NCBI RefSeq assembly: GCF_003350535.1
Contig: NZ_QQBB01000015.1
Span: 1 to 56,777, forward strand
Source of the DNA: Microvirga subterranea
GTDB lineage: Bacteria > Pseudomonadota > Alphaproteobacteria > Rhizobiales > Beijerinckiaceae
DNA length: 56,777 bases
Direction of reading: 5' to 3'
Part shown: one piece after another, positions 17,701 through 26,448 of the stretch
Position numbering within the stretch: the first letter of the stretch is position 1
How the letters are laid out: every line of letters starts with the position of its first letter
Position numbers and translations under genes: made by a program
Notes under the pieces: generated by a model
Seen by the model: only the letters and a program-made list of their open reading frames with translations
Database searches by the model: none
Told to the model about the DNA's origin: nothing

Positions 17701-18245
17701 AGGGAGGCGCCCGCTTCCTGGGACGGGCTCGGCCGGGGCACGGGAGGTGCGGAAGCCGCGGCATCGTCGCCCTCGCCGCTGCCGGGCGAGAAGGTCAGCG
17801 AACCGTCGCGGTTGACGAGAACCCGCAGCTGGAGGTCCTGGAACTCGATGGATTTGGGCTGGAGGTTGCCGGTCATGAGCGACAGGCCGTCGACGCTCAC
17901 CACCGCGTAAGGCGCCCTCAGGACGAGTTCTCCGCCGGGTGCGCGGATGTCGAGGCCGTTGGCCCGCAGGGCCGGGGCGCCGCCCTTGAGCTCGATCGCG
18001 GTGTCGCGAAGGGTCACGTTCCATCCCGGTCCGATGCGGGCGGCGAGGCTCTCCGCCACCCGCTCCGGCAGGCGGCCGAAGCTCAGCGGCCCCGCGGAGA
18101 GGCGCAGATACAGCAGGCCCAGGGTGAGGCCGACGATCAGAACCAGGCCAAGCTTCACGTAGAGGGCACCACGCAGCGCACGCCTCAACGTGCTTCGCTT
18201 CGCCGGGCTTCGCCGGCGGGACTTGGTGCTGATGAGCCGCTTCAT
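14775..18245 (-). CDS. Large AsmA-like/DUF3971 envelope protein
   Basis: A 1156-residue protein with a basic cytoplasmic N terminus and one membrane helix (about residues 28-50, LGLVLIVGLTLGLLYLRLSAG). A very long periplasmic region follows, built of beta-rich repeats. The C terminus contains GGYIDYARDRMDIAGTFVPAYGLNNAFAQVPLFGPLLGG, the AsmA-like C-terminal signature. AsmA/YhdP/TamB relatives form bridge-like tubes that move phospholipid between inner and outer membranes (family knowledge). The exact member is not resolved; size and topology resemble YhdP. It is convergent with tyrS and divergent from bcp. A Pro/Ser-rich linker near residues 155-190 interrupts the first domain. Confidence 0.8.
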   Translation of the reverse strand: MKRLISTKSRRRSPAKRSTLRRALRGALYVKLGLVLIVGLTLGLLYLRLSAGPLSFGRLPERVAESLAARIGPGWNVTLRDTAIELKGGAPALRANGLDIRAPGGELVLRAPYAVVSVDGLSLMTGNLQPKSIEFQDLQLRVLVNRDGSLTFSPGSGEGDDAAASAPPVPRPSPSQEAGASLQRSGQGPSQVSGVVGSLFDLVVGPKSVLNSLGQAQLTNARLVFVDADQKVRARFDRVDASFDWSEDGGRQFAATLDGPQGVWQLNGSAKAEGERSYRAGFVADRVPIQDILLLTGMSALPATTDLEFSGRVDAAFADGRVTQLTARLDSDAGTFQIEDKDTSPLRVERSSIDVVWDEPNKALDLNRLELKGGDTHVRLQGRLVTQTGPDHWRLSLRGKDLVFGGAADGDRPIPVSDLSAELSGPDGVTLRSVSLRGPNLSADISGLLGASADPHGLNLDVKAAGTDIRTALRIWPEAVAPPVRRYLVANLKAGRLDSFALKVAMTGADIAKAVSGGPTPDESLKIDFAISKGVLAVAEGVPPLTQVDVTGLVTGTKVMLRAPAGRIDMADGYGLVASDGTFVLDNYWKDDGVAKIGFRLAGGADGLGALLQQPLIRQIAGFDVDPATMKGKADLRVGIGLAVHNIPAFADLPLTVGGTVSDLGVDKVFGKDRLEGATLAIAYDKGSLAIRGDGKIGGAPASIDVQKTRDAGEANVSFSLDEAARSKRGLSFGSQLTGVLPIKATVPLGAEAKSGIRVEADLTKASVDQLIPGWVKPAGRPGKLSFVLVDGPTSEIRDLQLDSGSVQLRGTASLSNEGSLEKADLTTFKMSPGDDMRAQVERSNGAYKVTVRGNVGDARPFTKAASTSSAPQGRNSARDAQSRDFDLDLALNILTGHNDEAITNASIKASMRKDNIRQLDMKGRLGATNIIARTLPQPAGNPVVTLQADDAGALLRFLDVYKRMTGGDLILQLATGDGPQSGFLNVRSFTLNNEPALRRIIPTQTQVIAGQDKAGNLQTMRVDVNEISFTKARVDFTRTAGRLDFKDAAIWGNEVGFTLGGYIDYARDRMDIAGTFVPAYGLNNAFAQVPLFGPLLGGGQYEGLFAVNFRVSGDASSPSLTVNPLSAVAPGFLRRLFGVGSSAPQTGSLPTVPER

Positions 18246-18401
18246 TCTTGTGACGTCGGACGATCCGGTTGTTGCGCTCGCGCGCCGATCGGGGAATCAG
18301 ATGGAGACCTTAGCCCCCCTGGGCGCCGCCCGCGACCTCATCTTTCCATCGGCCGCCCGGGCGTGTCCAAACACCACAACCCGCCGAAAGAAAGGCGAGC
18401 C

Positions 18402-18872
18402 ATGACGTTGACGATCGGAAGCCAAGCCCCTGCCTTCACCCTCCCGGCCACGGACGGGCAGGAGATTTCCCTGGATAAGTTCAGGGGCCGCAAGCTGGTG
18501 CTGTATTTCTACCCCAAGGACGACACCAGCGGCTGCACCCGCGAGGCCCAGGACTTCCAGGCCCTGCGGCAGGATTTCGCCGCCGCCGGCACGGAGGTCA
18601 TCGGCGTCTCGCCCGACAGCCTGAAGAGCCACGACAGGTTCCGCGCCAAGCACGGCCTCGAGTTCACCCTCGCGTCGGACGAGGCGAAGTCGATGCTCGA
18701 GGCCTACGGCGTATGGGTCGAGAAGAGCATGTACGGCCGGAAATACATGGGCGTGGAGCGCACCACGGTGCTGATCGACCAGGACGGGAGGATCGTCCGG
18801 TTCTGGACCAAGGTGAAGGTGCCGGGCCACGTCGAGGAGGTGCTGGAGGCGGCGAAGGCGCTTCACCCATGA
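18402..18872 (+). CDS. bcp: Peroxiredoxin, Bcp/PrxQ family, single-cysteine form
   Basis: A 156-residue thiol peroxidase that removes H2O2 and organic hydroperoxides in the cytosol. The thioredoxin-like fold is clear (PAFTLPATDGQEISLDKFRG, VLYFYPKDDTSGCTREAQDF). The peroxidatic cysteine is C45, and it is the only cysteine in the protein. Many Bcp/PrxQ proteins carry a resolving cysteine five residues later, and here that position is Q. It must therefore be recycled by an external thiol (inference). The ATG at 18402 has AAAGGCGAG upstream. A GTG at 18363 would add 13 residues with no family support. Confidence 0.9.
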   Translation: MTLTIGSQAPAFTLPATDGQEISLDKFRGRKLVLYFYPKDDTSGCTREAQDFQALRQDFAAAGTEVIGVSPDSLKSHDRFRAKHGLEFTLASDEAKSMLEAYGVWVEKSMYGRKYMGVERTTVLIDQDGRIVRFWTKVKVPGHVEEVLEAAKALHP

Positions 18873-18949
18873 CGCGAACCTATTGCAACTGATATGATAT
18901 GTTGTAGAGTTTCAATCGCCTCCCATCTCGTCGAACAAAGCTCAGCAAC

Positions 18950-20668
18950 ATGCCTCACTACAAGGCCATTCTCTCGGGCCAGAGCTGGAACTCCCTTTCC
19001 AGCCTCAAGGTCAGCAAGACACCCGTCTTCCTGACCTATACCTTCAACGGCCCGCAATGGGGCTCGACGAAGCTCGGCGGCGCGGATCAGGCCATGGCGC
19101 GCAAAGCCTTGAAGATGTGGGGCGATGCCTCCGGAATCCGGTTCATCGAGGTCAAGGGCGCCAAGGCCGAGCTGAAGTTCCAGTGGAAGTGGGAATGGGG
19201 AAACTACAGCGCCCGGGCGGAGTTTCCCGAACTCGACCGGGACGGCTTCGACGAAGGCCTCGTTCGGGATTATTCGGGCGGCAACATCTATCTGAACGAC
19301 CGGTACCGCTCGGAACTTTCAGATCATGAGCCGTTCAAGCTCTACATCCTGCTTCACGAGATCGGCCACGCACTCGGCCTCAAGCACCCCTTTCATCGGA
19401 TGGATCACAACAGGCAACTGCTAACGTCGGATCTGGATCACGTGAAGCATACCGTGATGAGCTACACGGGGGGCGACATCAATATGCTGTCGACAGTTCT
19501 CGGCTCCCTGGACATCCAGGCGATCCGCGCCCTCTACGGCAGCCCGTCGCAAGACGGGAAGCAGGTCGCGAAGTGGAACTGGAGCAAGGCCAAGCAGACG
19601 CTCACACAGATCGGCAAGAGCAAGGCGGACGTCATCCACGGCGTCGCCGTCAAGGACGTCATCAAAGGCGGTCATGGCGACGACCAGATCTACGGCTTCG
19701 ACGGCAACGACGTTCTGTTCGGCGAAAACGGCAACGATTTCCTGAGCGGCGGCGACGACGAGGACGCTCTTTATGGAGATGCTGGCAACGACATCCTGAG
19801 AGGCGGATGGGGCGACGACACGTTGCAGGGCGGCTCAGGCAACGATGCCCTCAGTGGCGGGTACGGCGACGACATGATGTTCGGGGATCTCGGCGACGAC
19901 GTCCTGAGAGGCGGAGACGACAAGGACACGTTGCAAGGGGGCGCAGGCAACGACGATTTGGACGGCGAGGATGACGATGACACCTTGCAGGGAGATTCCG
20001 GCGACGATGTCTTAAGTGGAGGAAAAGGCAACGACCTTCTTCAGGGAGGTACAGGCGGCGATACCCTAGCCGGAGGCGACGGCAGGGATATTCTTGAGGG
20101 CGGTGACGATAACGACAAACTGGACGGTGGATACGACGATGATAACCTGAGCGGCGGATCCGGCGCCGACGTCTTGCAAGGCAATGCCGGCAACGACAGC
20201 CTGGATGGCGGATACGGTGACGATATCCTGAGCGGCGGATTCGGTATTGATACTCTGCAGGGCCGTGAGGGCAACGACACCTTGGAGGGCGGATATGACA
20301 ACGATTACCTTCGAGGAGGCGAAGGCAGCGATACCCTGACTGGGGGTGACGATCGCGATCAGTTCGTCTTCGACACCCACTTCAACGGGATCGACGACAT
20401 CGACGAGATCACGGATTTTCGCGGTTCGGGGACGGATAAGATCGCCCTCTCCTCAGCCATCTTCGGCACTCTTGAAAAAGGCCCTTTGCTCGGGGGAGCC
20501 TTCGTTCGAGGGCCGACTGCGGAGGATGCGAATGACAGGATCCTCTTCAACGCCGTCGAGCGATCACTCTCTTACGACCCGGACGGCACCGGTCCCGCTG
20601 CAGCCAGATGCTTCGTGAAATTCACCGACAGGGTCACGATCTACGCCGACGACATTTTCATCCTGTAG
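18950..20668 (+). CDS. RTX metalloprotease, serralysin-like (M10 family)
   Basis: A 572-residue secreted protease. Residues 1-200 form an astacin/serralysin catalytic domain with zinc site H136-E-x-x-H140-x-x-G-x-x-H146 and a Met-turn methionine at 170 (VMSYTGG). Residues ~235-470 are tandem glycine/aspartate nonapeptides of the GGxGxDxLx type that bind calcium. A C-terminal region ending DDIFIL follows, as in type I secretion substrates. There is no Sec signal, consistent with type I export. No ABC/HlyD exporter is adjacent, though a HlyD-type adaptor end lies at 56683. The RTX region is less GC-rich than its neighbours. A terminator follows at 20686. Confidence 0.88.
   Translation: MPHYKAILSGQSWNSLSSLKVSKTPVFLTYTFNGPQWGSTKLGGADQAMARKALKMWGDASGIRFIEVKGAKAELKFQWKWEWGNYSARAEFPELDRDGFDEGLVRDYSGGNIYLNDRYRSELSDHEPFKLYILLHEIGHALGLKHPFHRMDHNRQLLTSDLDHVKHTVMSYTGGDINMLSTVLGSLDIQAIRALYGSPSQDGKQVAKWNWSKAKQTLTQIGKSKADVIHGVAVKDVIKGGHGDDQIYGFDGNDVLFGENGNDFLSGGDDEDALYGDAGNDILRGGWGDDTLQGGSGNDALSGGYGDDMMFGDLGDDVLRGGDDKDTLQGGAGNDDLDGEDDDDTLQGDSGDDVLSGGKGNDLLQGGTGGDTLAGGDGRDILEGGDDNDKLDGGYDDDNLSGGSGADVLQGNAGNDSLDGGYGDDILSGGFGIDTLQGREGNDTLEGGYDNDYLRGGEGSDTLTGGDDRDQFVFDTHFNGIDDIDEITDFRGSGTDKIALSSAIFGTLEKGPLLGGAFVRGPTAEDANDRILFNAVERSLSYDPDGTGPAAARCFVKFTDRVTIYADDIFIL
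19669..20350 (+). repeat. RTX calcium-binding nonapeptide array (27-bp periodicity)
   Basis: About 25 consecutive 27-bp units encode GGxGxDxLx-type nonapeptides, for example LSGGYGDDM and LEGGDDNDK. Neighbouring units share GGCGGA and GGCAACGA blocks but have diverged at third positions, so this is an old protein repeat rather than a recent DNA expansion. Confidence 0.85.
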
Positions 20669-20685
20669 TCCGACCACCTGGAGCG

Positions 20686-20716
20686 AAAAAGCCCACTCGA
20701 TCGAGTGGGCCTTTCT
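20686..20716. terminator. Bidirectional terminator between the RTX gene and prfB
   Basis: A perfect 20-bp palindrome (GCCCACTCGA joined to TCGAGTGGGC, 20691-20710) is flanked by AAAAA on the left and CTTTCT on the right. It can stop transcription from both convergent genes. Confidence 0.85.
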
Positions 20717-20719
20717 GTC

Positions 20720-21851
20720 CTAGTCGATATCCTCCACACCCTCTCCCGCCCCGCCGTTGATGCGCTGGGCGAGCGAGGCCTCGATGAAGGGGTCGAGGTC
20801 GCCGTCGAGCACGTCCTGCGGGCTCGTGGACTGGGCGCCGGTGCGCAGGTCCTTCACCAGCTGGTAGGGCTGCAGCACGTAGGAGCGGATCTGGTGGCCC
20901 CAGCCGATCTCGGTCTTGGCGGCGGCCTCGGCGTTCGCCTTCTCCTCGCGCTTCTTCAGCTCGGCCTCGTAGAGGCGGGCGCGCAGCATGTTCCAGGCAG
21001 TGGCCCGGTTCTTGTGCTGGGAGCGCTCCTGCTGACAGGCCACCACGATGCCGCTCGGGATGTGCGTGATGCGCACCGCCGAGTCCGTGGTGTTCACGTG
21101 CTGGCCGCCTGCACCCGAGGAGCGGAACGTGTCGATGCGGCAGTCCGATTCCTTGATCTCGATGTCGATGCGGTCGTCCACGACCGGATAGACCCACACG
21201 GATGCGAAGCTCGTATGGCGGCGCGCGTTCGAGTCGTAGGGCGAGATGCGCACGAGGCGATGCACGCCGGACTCGGTCTTCAGCCAGCCATAGGCGTTGT
21301 GGCCCTTGATCAGGAGAGTGGCGCTCTTGATGCCGGCCTCTTCGCCGTCGGTGATTTCGAGCAGGTCCACCTTGTAGCCGCGGCGCTCCGCCCAGCGGGC
21401 GTACATGCGCTGGAGCATGGAGGCCCAGTCCTGGCTCTCCGTGCCGCCGGCGCCGGAATGCACCTCCACATAGGTGTCGTTGCCGTCGGCCTCGCCGGAG
21501 AGCAGGGTCTCGACCTGGAGGCGGGCGGCCTCGTGCTGGAGGCCGCGGATCGTCTCCTCGCCCTCCTTGACCGTGCCCTCGTCGCCCTCGGCATCGCCGA
21601 GCTCGATCAGGGTGATGGCGTCGTCGAGCTCCTGCTCAAGGCGCTTGATGGCCGCGATCTGGTCCTCGAGCGAGGTGCGCTCGCGCATGATCTTCTGCGC
21701 GGCGTCCGCGTCGTTCCAGAAGTCCGGGTTTTCGGCGAACGAGTTCAGTTCCGCGAGGCGGCGCTGGGCGTGATCCCAGTCAAAGATGCCTCCTCAGCAG
21801 CCCGACTGACTGCTTGGTCTCTTCTACGAGGTGTTCGATTTCGGCGCGCAT
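20720..21851 (-). CDS. prfB: Peptide chain release factor 2 (programmed +1 frameshift)
   Basis: RF2 recognises UGA and UAA and triggers release of the finished peptide. The gene is in two frames. Codons 1-23 run from ATG at 21851 to CTT, then an in-frame TGA (21782-21780). A +1 shift at CTTTGAC continues into DWDHAQRRL and gives a 376-residue protein. The GGQ hydrolysis motif is in SSGAGGQHVN. The codon-recognition loop reads SPYDSNARRHTSF, so E. coli SPF is SPY here, a variant I believe is common in alphaproteobacteria. It is last in the series amiC-mrcA-prfB and ends at a bidirectional terminator. Annotating only from the ATG at 21688 would lose the N terminus. Confidence 0.95.
21779..21794 (-). 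promoter_or_regulatory. RF2 recoding site
   Basis: On the minus strand AGGAGG (21794-21789) precedes CAT, then CTTTGAC (21785-21779). A Shine-Dalgarno-like sequence 3 bases upstream of CUU-UGA-C is the classical RF2 autoregulatory +1 frameshift signal. Slow decoding of UGA when RF2 is scarce favours the shift. Confidence 0.95.
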
Positions 21852-22021
21852 CGTCTGTGTTGGGTCCGTGCCTGGGGAATGCGGGTCTTAGAAGGAGCAC
21901 CGCCCGGTGTAAAGGCGCTCCCGGTCGATGAGGGCCGGACGCGGCGGCGGGCGGCCCGGAAGCCGCCCGCTGCATCTCGCGTCCGATCCTGTGATGCCGG
22001 TGATATGGGAAGGCGAAAAGC

Positions 22022-24454
22022 CTAATACAATCCGCCGGTTCCGGCCCCGACCTGGCGGCTTGCGCCGCTCGGGTACTCGGCCTGCGGCCCGTCGAAGGTC
22101 TCGGCCGGCGGCGAGTAGGATTCCGGCGGCGTGGTGCCGGGCTTGAACGCCTCGAGGATCACGTTGCCGCCCTCGCCCTGCCCGGCGCGGGTGCCGGTGG
22201 AGGCGTTCACGCGGATCAGCTTGATTCCCGGCGGCACCCGGAACGGCGTGGCCGGCTTGTCCTTCAGGGCCATCTGCATGAAGTCGCGGAAGACCGGGGC
22301 GGCGTACTGGCCGGCGGTGGCCGCGTTGCCGAGGGACTTGGGCTGGTCGTAGCCGAGGAACACCCCGACCGCGAGATCCGGCGAGAAGCCCACGAACCAC
22401 ACGTCCTTGGCGTCGTTGGTGGTGCCCGTCTTGCCGGCCAGCGGCTTGCCGACCGCCTTCACGGTCTGGGCGGTGCCGCGCTGGACGACGCCCTCCAGGA
22501 TCGAGGTCATCTGGTAGGCGGTCAGCGGGTCGAGCACCTGCTCGCTGTTGTCGGCGAGCTTGGGCGGAGCGCCGCCGTCCCACTTGTCGGCGTCGCAGCC
22601 GGTGCACTTGCGCGTGTCGTGGCGGTAGATCGTCCGGCCGTTGCGGTCCTGGATCTGGTCGATCAGGGTCGGGCGGATGCGGCGGCCGCCGTTGGCGAAC
22701 ATGGAATAGGCGGCCGTCATGCGCATCACGGTCGTCTCGCCGGCGCCGAGCGACATGGAGAGCAGGGGCAGCATGTCGTCATAGACGCCGAAGCGGCGCG
22801 CATATTCCGAGATCAGCGGCATGCCGACCTCGTTGGAGAGACGCACCGTCATCAGGTTCTTCGAGTGCTCGATGCCGTATCGCAGGGTGCGCAGGCCTGC
22901 CGACTTGCCGTCGTAGTTCGACGGCGCCCAGGCGGGCTGGCCGGGGCCCATGTCGAGCACGAAGGGGGCGTCCAGGACCTGGGTCGAGGGCGTGTAGCCG
23001 TTGTCGAGCGCCGTCGCATAGACGATCGGCTTGAAGGACGAGCCCGGCTGGCGCATGGCCTGGCTGGCGCGGTTGAACTCGCTCTGGTCGAACGAGAACC
23101 CGCCGACCATGGCGTGAACGCGGCCGGTGAAGGGGTCCATCGCCACGATGGCGCCGGAGATCTCAGGGATCTGGCGCAGGCGGTACTGCCCGGTCCGGCC
23201 GCCGTCCATGGGCTCCACATAGACCACGTCGCCGACCGAGAGCGCCTTGTCCACGGACCGGCGGGTCCACTTGACGCCGTCGGCGGCGACCAAGCCCGTC
23301 TCGCGGTCCCGCGAAACCTGGCCCGAGGCCTCCTTCTTGGGCTGGAGGCCGACCCGGGCGCGCCCGCCCGAGACTTCGAGCACGACGGCCAGGCGCCACG
23401 GCTGCACGTCCCCGAGGACCGGCAGCTCGGACAGGGCGAGGCCCCACTCGCGGCCCGTGAGGTCGATCTTGTTCTGGGCGCCGCGCCAGCCCCGCGCCTC
23501 GTCGAAGCGCACGAGCCCGTCCACCAGCGCCTTGCGGGCCATGGCCTGCATCTTGGGGTCGATGGTGGAGCGGATGAGGAGGCCGCCCTCGTAGAGGGTC
23601 TGCTCGCCGTAGCGCTCGGCGATGTCGCGGCGCACGCCCTCGGCGAAGTAGCCGGACGCGATGCTGTTGGGCGAGATCACGCGCGGGTTGACGTTGAGCG
23701 GCTCCTTCTTGGCCGCCGCCCCCGCCTCGGCCTTGACGTAGCCGTTGTCGACCATGCGGTCGATCACCCAGTTCCGGCGCTCGAGGGCGGCCTGGCGCTG
23801 GCGGAAGGGGTGGTAGTTGTTCGGGGCCTTCGGGAGCGCCGCCAGATACGCCGCCTCGGCGATGGTGAGCTCGTGGACGGACTTGCCGAAATAGTTCAGC
23901 GCGGCAGCAGCGACGCCGTAGTTTCCAAGGCCGAGATAGATCTCGTTCAGGTAGAGCTCGAGGATCTTGTCCTTCGGAAAGGTCGTTTCGATGCGCAGGG
24001 CGAGGAGCGCCTCGCGGATCTTGCGCTCGTAGGTGCGCTCGTTCGTCAGGAGGAAGTTCTTGGCGACCTGCTGGGTGATCGTGGAGGCGCCCTGCTCGCG
24101 CCGGCCGGCCGAGCGGACGTTCGCCACCACGGCGCGCACGATGCCCTCGGGGTCGATGCCCATGTGCTTGTAGAAGTTCTTGTCCTCGGCGGACAGGAAC
24201 GCGTTGATCACCAGCTTGGGCGTGGCTTGGATCGGCACGTAGAGACGACGCTCGCGGGCGTATTCGGCGATCAGGCTGCCGTCGGCGGCATGGACGCGCG
24301 TCATCACCGGCGGCTCGTAGTCGGCAAGCTGGGCGTGATCCGGCAGATCCTTCGAGAAGTACCAGTAGCCATAGGCCAGGCCCACGGCGCCGATCAGGAA
24401 GAAGATCGCCCCGATACTGAAAAGAAACCCGAAAAATCGTAGGACGAAGCGCAT
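22022..24454 (-). CDS. mrcA: Penicillin-binding protein 1A
   Basis: Bifunctional class A PBP that polymerises and cross-links peptidoglycan on the periplasmic side. There is a short cytoplasmic N terminus, one membrane helix (GFLFSIGAIFFLIGAVGLAY), then a GT51 glycosyltransferase domain with the catalytic glutamate in SAEDKNFYKHMGIDPEG. The transpeptidase domain has SSFK in RQPGSSFKPIVYA (near residue 470), SKN in EHSKNLMTV and KTGTTNDAKD near 675. An OB-like insertion lies between them. The ATG at 24454 begins just before the helix; a GTG at 24490 would add 12 residues. Length of 810 is usual. It lies between amiC and prfB on the same strand. Confidence 0.94.
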   Translation of the reverse strand: MRFVLRFFGFLFSIGAIFFLIGAVGLAYGYWYFSKDLPDHAQLADYEPPVMTRVHAADGSLIAEYARERRLYVPIQATPKLVINAFLSAEDKNFYKHMGIDPEGIVRAVVANVRSAGRREQGASTITQQVAKNFLLTNERTYERKIREALLALRIETTFPKDKILELYLNEIYLGLGNYGVAAAALNYFGKSVHELTIAEAAYLAALPKAPNNYHPFRQRQAALERRNWVIDRMVDNGYVKAEAGAAAKKEPLNVNPRVISPNSIASGYFAEGVRRDIAERYGEQTLYEGGLLIRSTIDPKMQAMARKALVDGLVRFDEARGWRGAQNKIDLTGREWGLALSELPVLGDVQPWRLAVVLEVSGGRARVGLQPKKEASGQVSRDRETGLVAADGVKWTRRSVDKALSVGDVVYVEPMDGGRTGQYRLRQIPEISGAIVAMDPFTGRVHAMVGGFSFDQSEFNRASQAMRQPGSSFKPIVYATALDNGYTPSTQVLDAPFVLDMGPGQPAWAPSNYDGKSAGLRTLRYGIEHSKNLMTVRLSNEVGMPLISEYARRFGVYDDMLPLLSMSLGAGETTVMRMTAAYSMFANGGRRIRPTLIDQIQDRNGRTIYRHDTRKCTGCDADKWDGGAPPKLADNSEQVLDPLTAYQMTSILEGVVQRGTAQTVKAVGKPLAGKTGTTNDAKDVWFVGFSPDLAVGVFLGYDQPKSLGNAATAGQYAAPVFRDFMQMALKDKPATPFRVPPGIKLIRVNASTGTRAGQGEGGNVILEAFKPGTTPPESYSPPAETFDGPQAEYPSGASRQVGAGTGGLY

Positions 24455-24597
24455 CCGAAGGTTACCCGTTATCGGCGCCTGAGAGCGCACCTTATGCTGA
24501 TATGCAAACGCCGATTCCCAGTCCAGACAGGAATGGCTTCAGCCTTCTGCCTGTAACGGAGGAATCGCCACCCCGCTACCGGGTATCCACACGGTAT

Positions 24598-25839
24598 CTA
24601 TGGTAAAACTGCGGCAGCGCCCTGGCGAGCCAGCCTCGTGGCGAAGAAGCGGTCGATGGCGACCGTCATGGATGCGACCATTTTACCGCGCCATTCGTCC
24701 GACATGATGAGATCGAGGTCCTTCTGGCTCGACAGGTAGCCGAGCTCGACCAGGACGGACGGCACGTCGTGGGCCCTCAGGACCCGGAAACCCGCCTCGC
24801 GGCGCGCATTCTTGTTCAGCCGGGCCACCGAATCGAGCTCTCCGACGAGGCGGTTGGCGAAGCCGTGGGAGAAAGTGCGGGTCTCCCGAAGGGTGAGATC
24901 CTGCAGGATGTCCAGCACGTCGTCGGCCCCGTCGCCCGATTCGACGCCGGCGAGCGAGTCGGCCCGGTTCTCGCGGTCGGCAAGCCTGGCCGATTCGGCG
25001 TCCGAGGCCCGTTCCGACCCGGTATAGACCGTCAGCCCCCTCACCTCCTGGGTGCCCGAGATCGAGTCCGCATGGATCGAGATGAACAGGTCCGCCTTGG
25101 CCATGCGGGCGAACTTCACCCGGTCGCCGAGGGAGATGAACACGTCCTGCTCGCGGGTCATGAGGACCTTGTAACGGCCTTCCGCGTCGAGCTTCTTCTT
25201 CAAAAGCTGGGCGAAGGAGAGGATCAGGTCCTTTTCGTAGACGCCCGAGAGGGCCGCGGCGCCCGGATCGATGCCGCCGTGGCCCGGGTCGATGACGATG
25301 ACGGGCCGGGTGTCCTTGGCGTCCTTGGCGACGGCCGGCTCGGCTTGAGCGGACTTCGACGCCCCGGCGCTCTCGGCCACCGCCTTGCGGAAATGATCGC
25401 GGTCGACGCGGGACAGCTCGATGACGAGCAGCGACGCGCCACCGGGCTGGTTCTGGTCCACGTGCAGGGCCGAGACGACGGCCGGCTGGGCCAGCTCCAT
25501 GACCACCCGCGAGCGGCCGGGCGCGAAAAGTCCGTACCGGTACGAGGCGATCAGCCCCTCGGAACGGCGCCCCTGGTCGGGGGGAATGTGAAAGGCCACC
25601 TCGGGCAGATCGACGATCACCCGGTCGGGTCCCTCCATGAGCTGGACCTGGGCCACCACCGAGCGGGACATGGTGACCGAGAACCGGGTCTTGCCGCCGT
25701 CGACCGCCACGGAGACCGCGGCGGCGATCACGGGCGTCTCCGCCTTGCCGTCGGCGCCGGCCGCCCGGGCATGGCCCAATCCCGCGAAGGCGAGGATCGC
25801 CATGAGGCAGAGGCGGATGAGGCGTGCGAACGGCGCCAT
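24598..25839 (-). CDS. amiC: N-acetylmuramoyl-L-alanine amidase with AMIN domain
   Basis: A 413-residue periplasmic amidase that cuts the amide bond between MurNAc and the stem peptide, mainly in cell separation. It has an N-terminal signal peptide (residues 1-26, cleavage after ARA) and an AMIN domain at ~35-150 for septal targeting. The zinc amidase_3 domain follows: H187 in VIDPGHGGIDPGA, E in the VYEKDLIL region, H in SIHADSI and the catalytic E in SVLVELGYLSS. The domain also contains the DSLAGVESGDGADD insertion that, in AmiA/B/C enzymes, forms the regulatory helix (family knowledge). Upstream and on the same strand as mrcA. Confidence 0.93.
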   Translation of the reverse strand: MAPFARLIRLCLMAILAFAGLGHARAAGADGKAETPVIAAAVSVAVDGGKTRFSVTMSRSVVAQVQLMEGPDRVIVDLPEVAFHIPPDQGRRSEGLIASYRYGLFAPGRSRVVMELAQPAVVSALHVDQNQPGGASLLVIELSRVDRDHFRKAVAESAGASKSAQAEPAVAKDAKDTRPVIVIDPGHGGIDPGAAALSGVYEKDLILSFAQLLKKKLDAEGRYKVLMTREQDVFISLGDRVKFARMAKADLFISIHADSISGTQEVRGLTVYTGSERASDAESARLADRENRADSLAGVESGDGADDVLDILQDLTLRETRTFSHGFANRLVGELDSVARLNKNARREAGFRVLRAHDVPSVLVELGYLSSQKDLDLIMSDEWRGKMVASMTVAIDRFFATRLARQGAAAVLP

Positions 25840-26448
25840 GTTGCTCCCGATGACGGCTAGGTTTCGGTCTCCCCTTACCTCATAGGCTCCCCATGGTTAA
25901 TGAAAGCTCACGCCAAATGATCCATTATTGAGACTCTGTTGCGTCGAGGGCACAGTCTCTCAGCATCTTGCCAAACACCCTCAACGATCTGTAATGATGC
26001 TTACCCCGTCCGCTATGGCCGAATCTGACGGCGGGTCCGTGGAGACGGTTGTGTTGACCGATCCGCCGGACACCCGTCACGCTCGACAGGCTCGCGGAGG
26101 GGCTCAATTGCGATGTTTCATCGCCTTTATACGGTGACCGGCTCTGTCCGGCTCATCGCTTCCGAAAGGGCCGTCGTTGAATGGTTGCGCCAGCGAAGTC
26201 AGTTCTGACCTTCGTCTCAGCACCTTTCGCGTCGCGCGAACGATTTCGCGCCCGCCCATGCCCCGGTCACTCCGGCATGGCGCCGGTCCAGTTTAACCCA
26301 GAATGCGCCCCTCAGAGGCGCGCGATGGCGATCGACTGCACGCCGAACGCAATTCTAGCCCGCCGCCCTCTTTCGCGGCGCGGCCGCCCGCCCACAATGC
26401 GGTTTCTGCCTCAGGTCCTGCCCTCGATCGCCATGTCGAGAGTTCAAC
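25840..26448. other. Long gap containing the rne leader
   Basis: 609 bases between divergent amiC and rne. No convincing gene was found. From about 25900 to 26140 the sequence is AT-richer and holds an inverted repeat GAGACT...AGTCTC (about 25929-25963). The part from 26200 to 26448 is likely the rne 5' untranslated leader, and includes a CATGCC...GGCATG hairpin near 26258-26280. RNase E genes usually have long leaders used for self-control by cleavage (family knowledge). No promoter is assigned. Confidence 0.45.
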
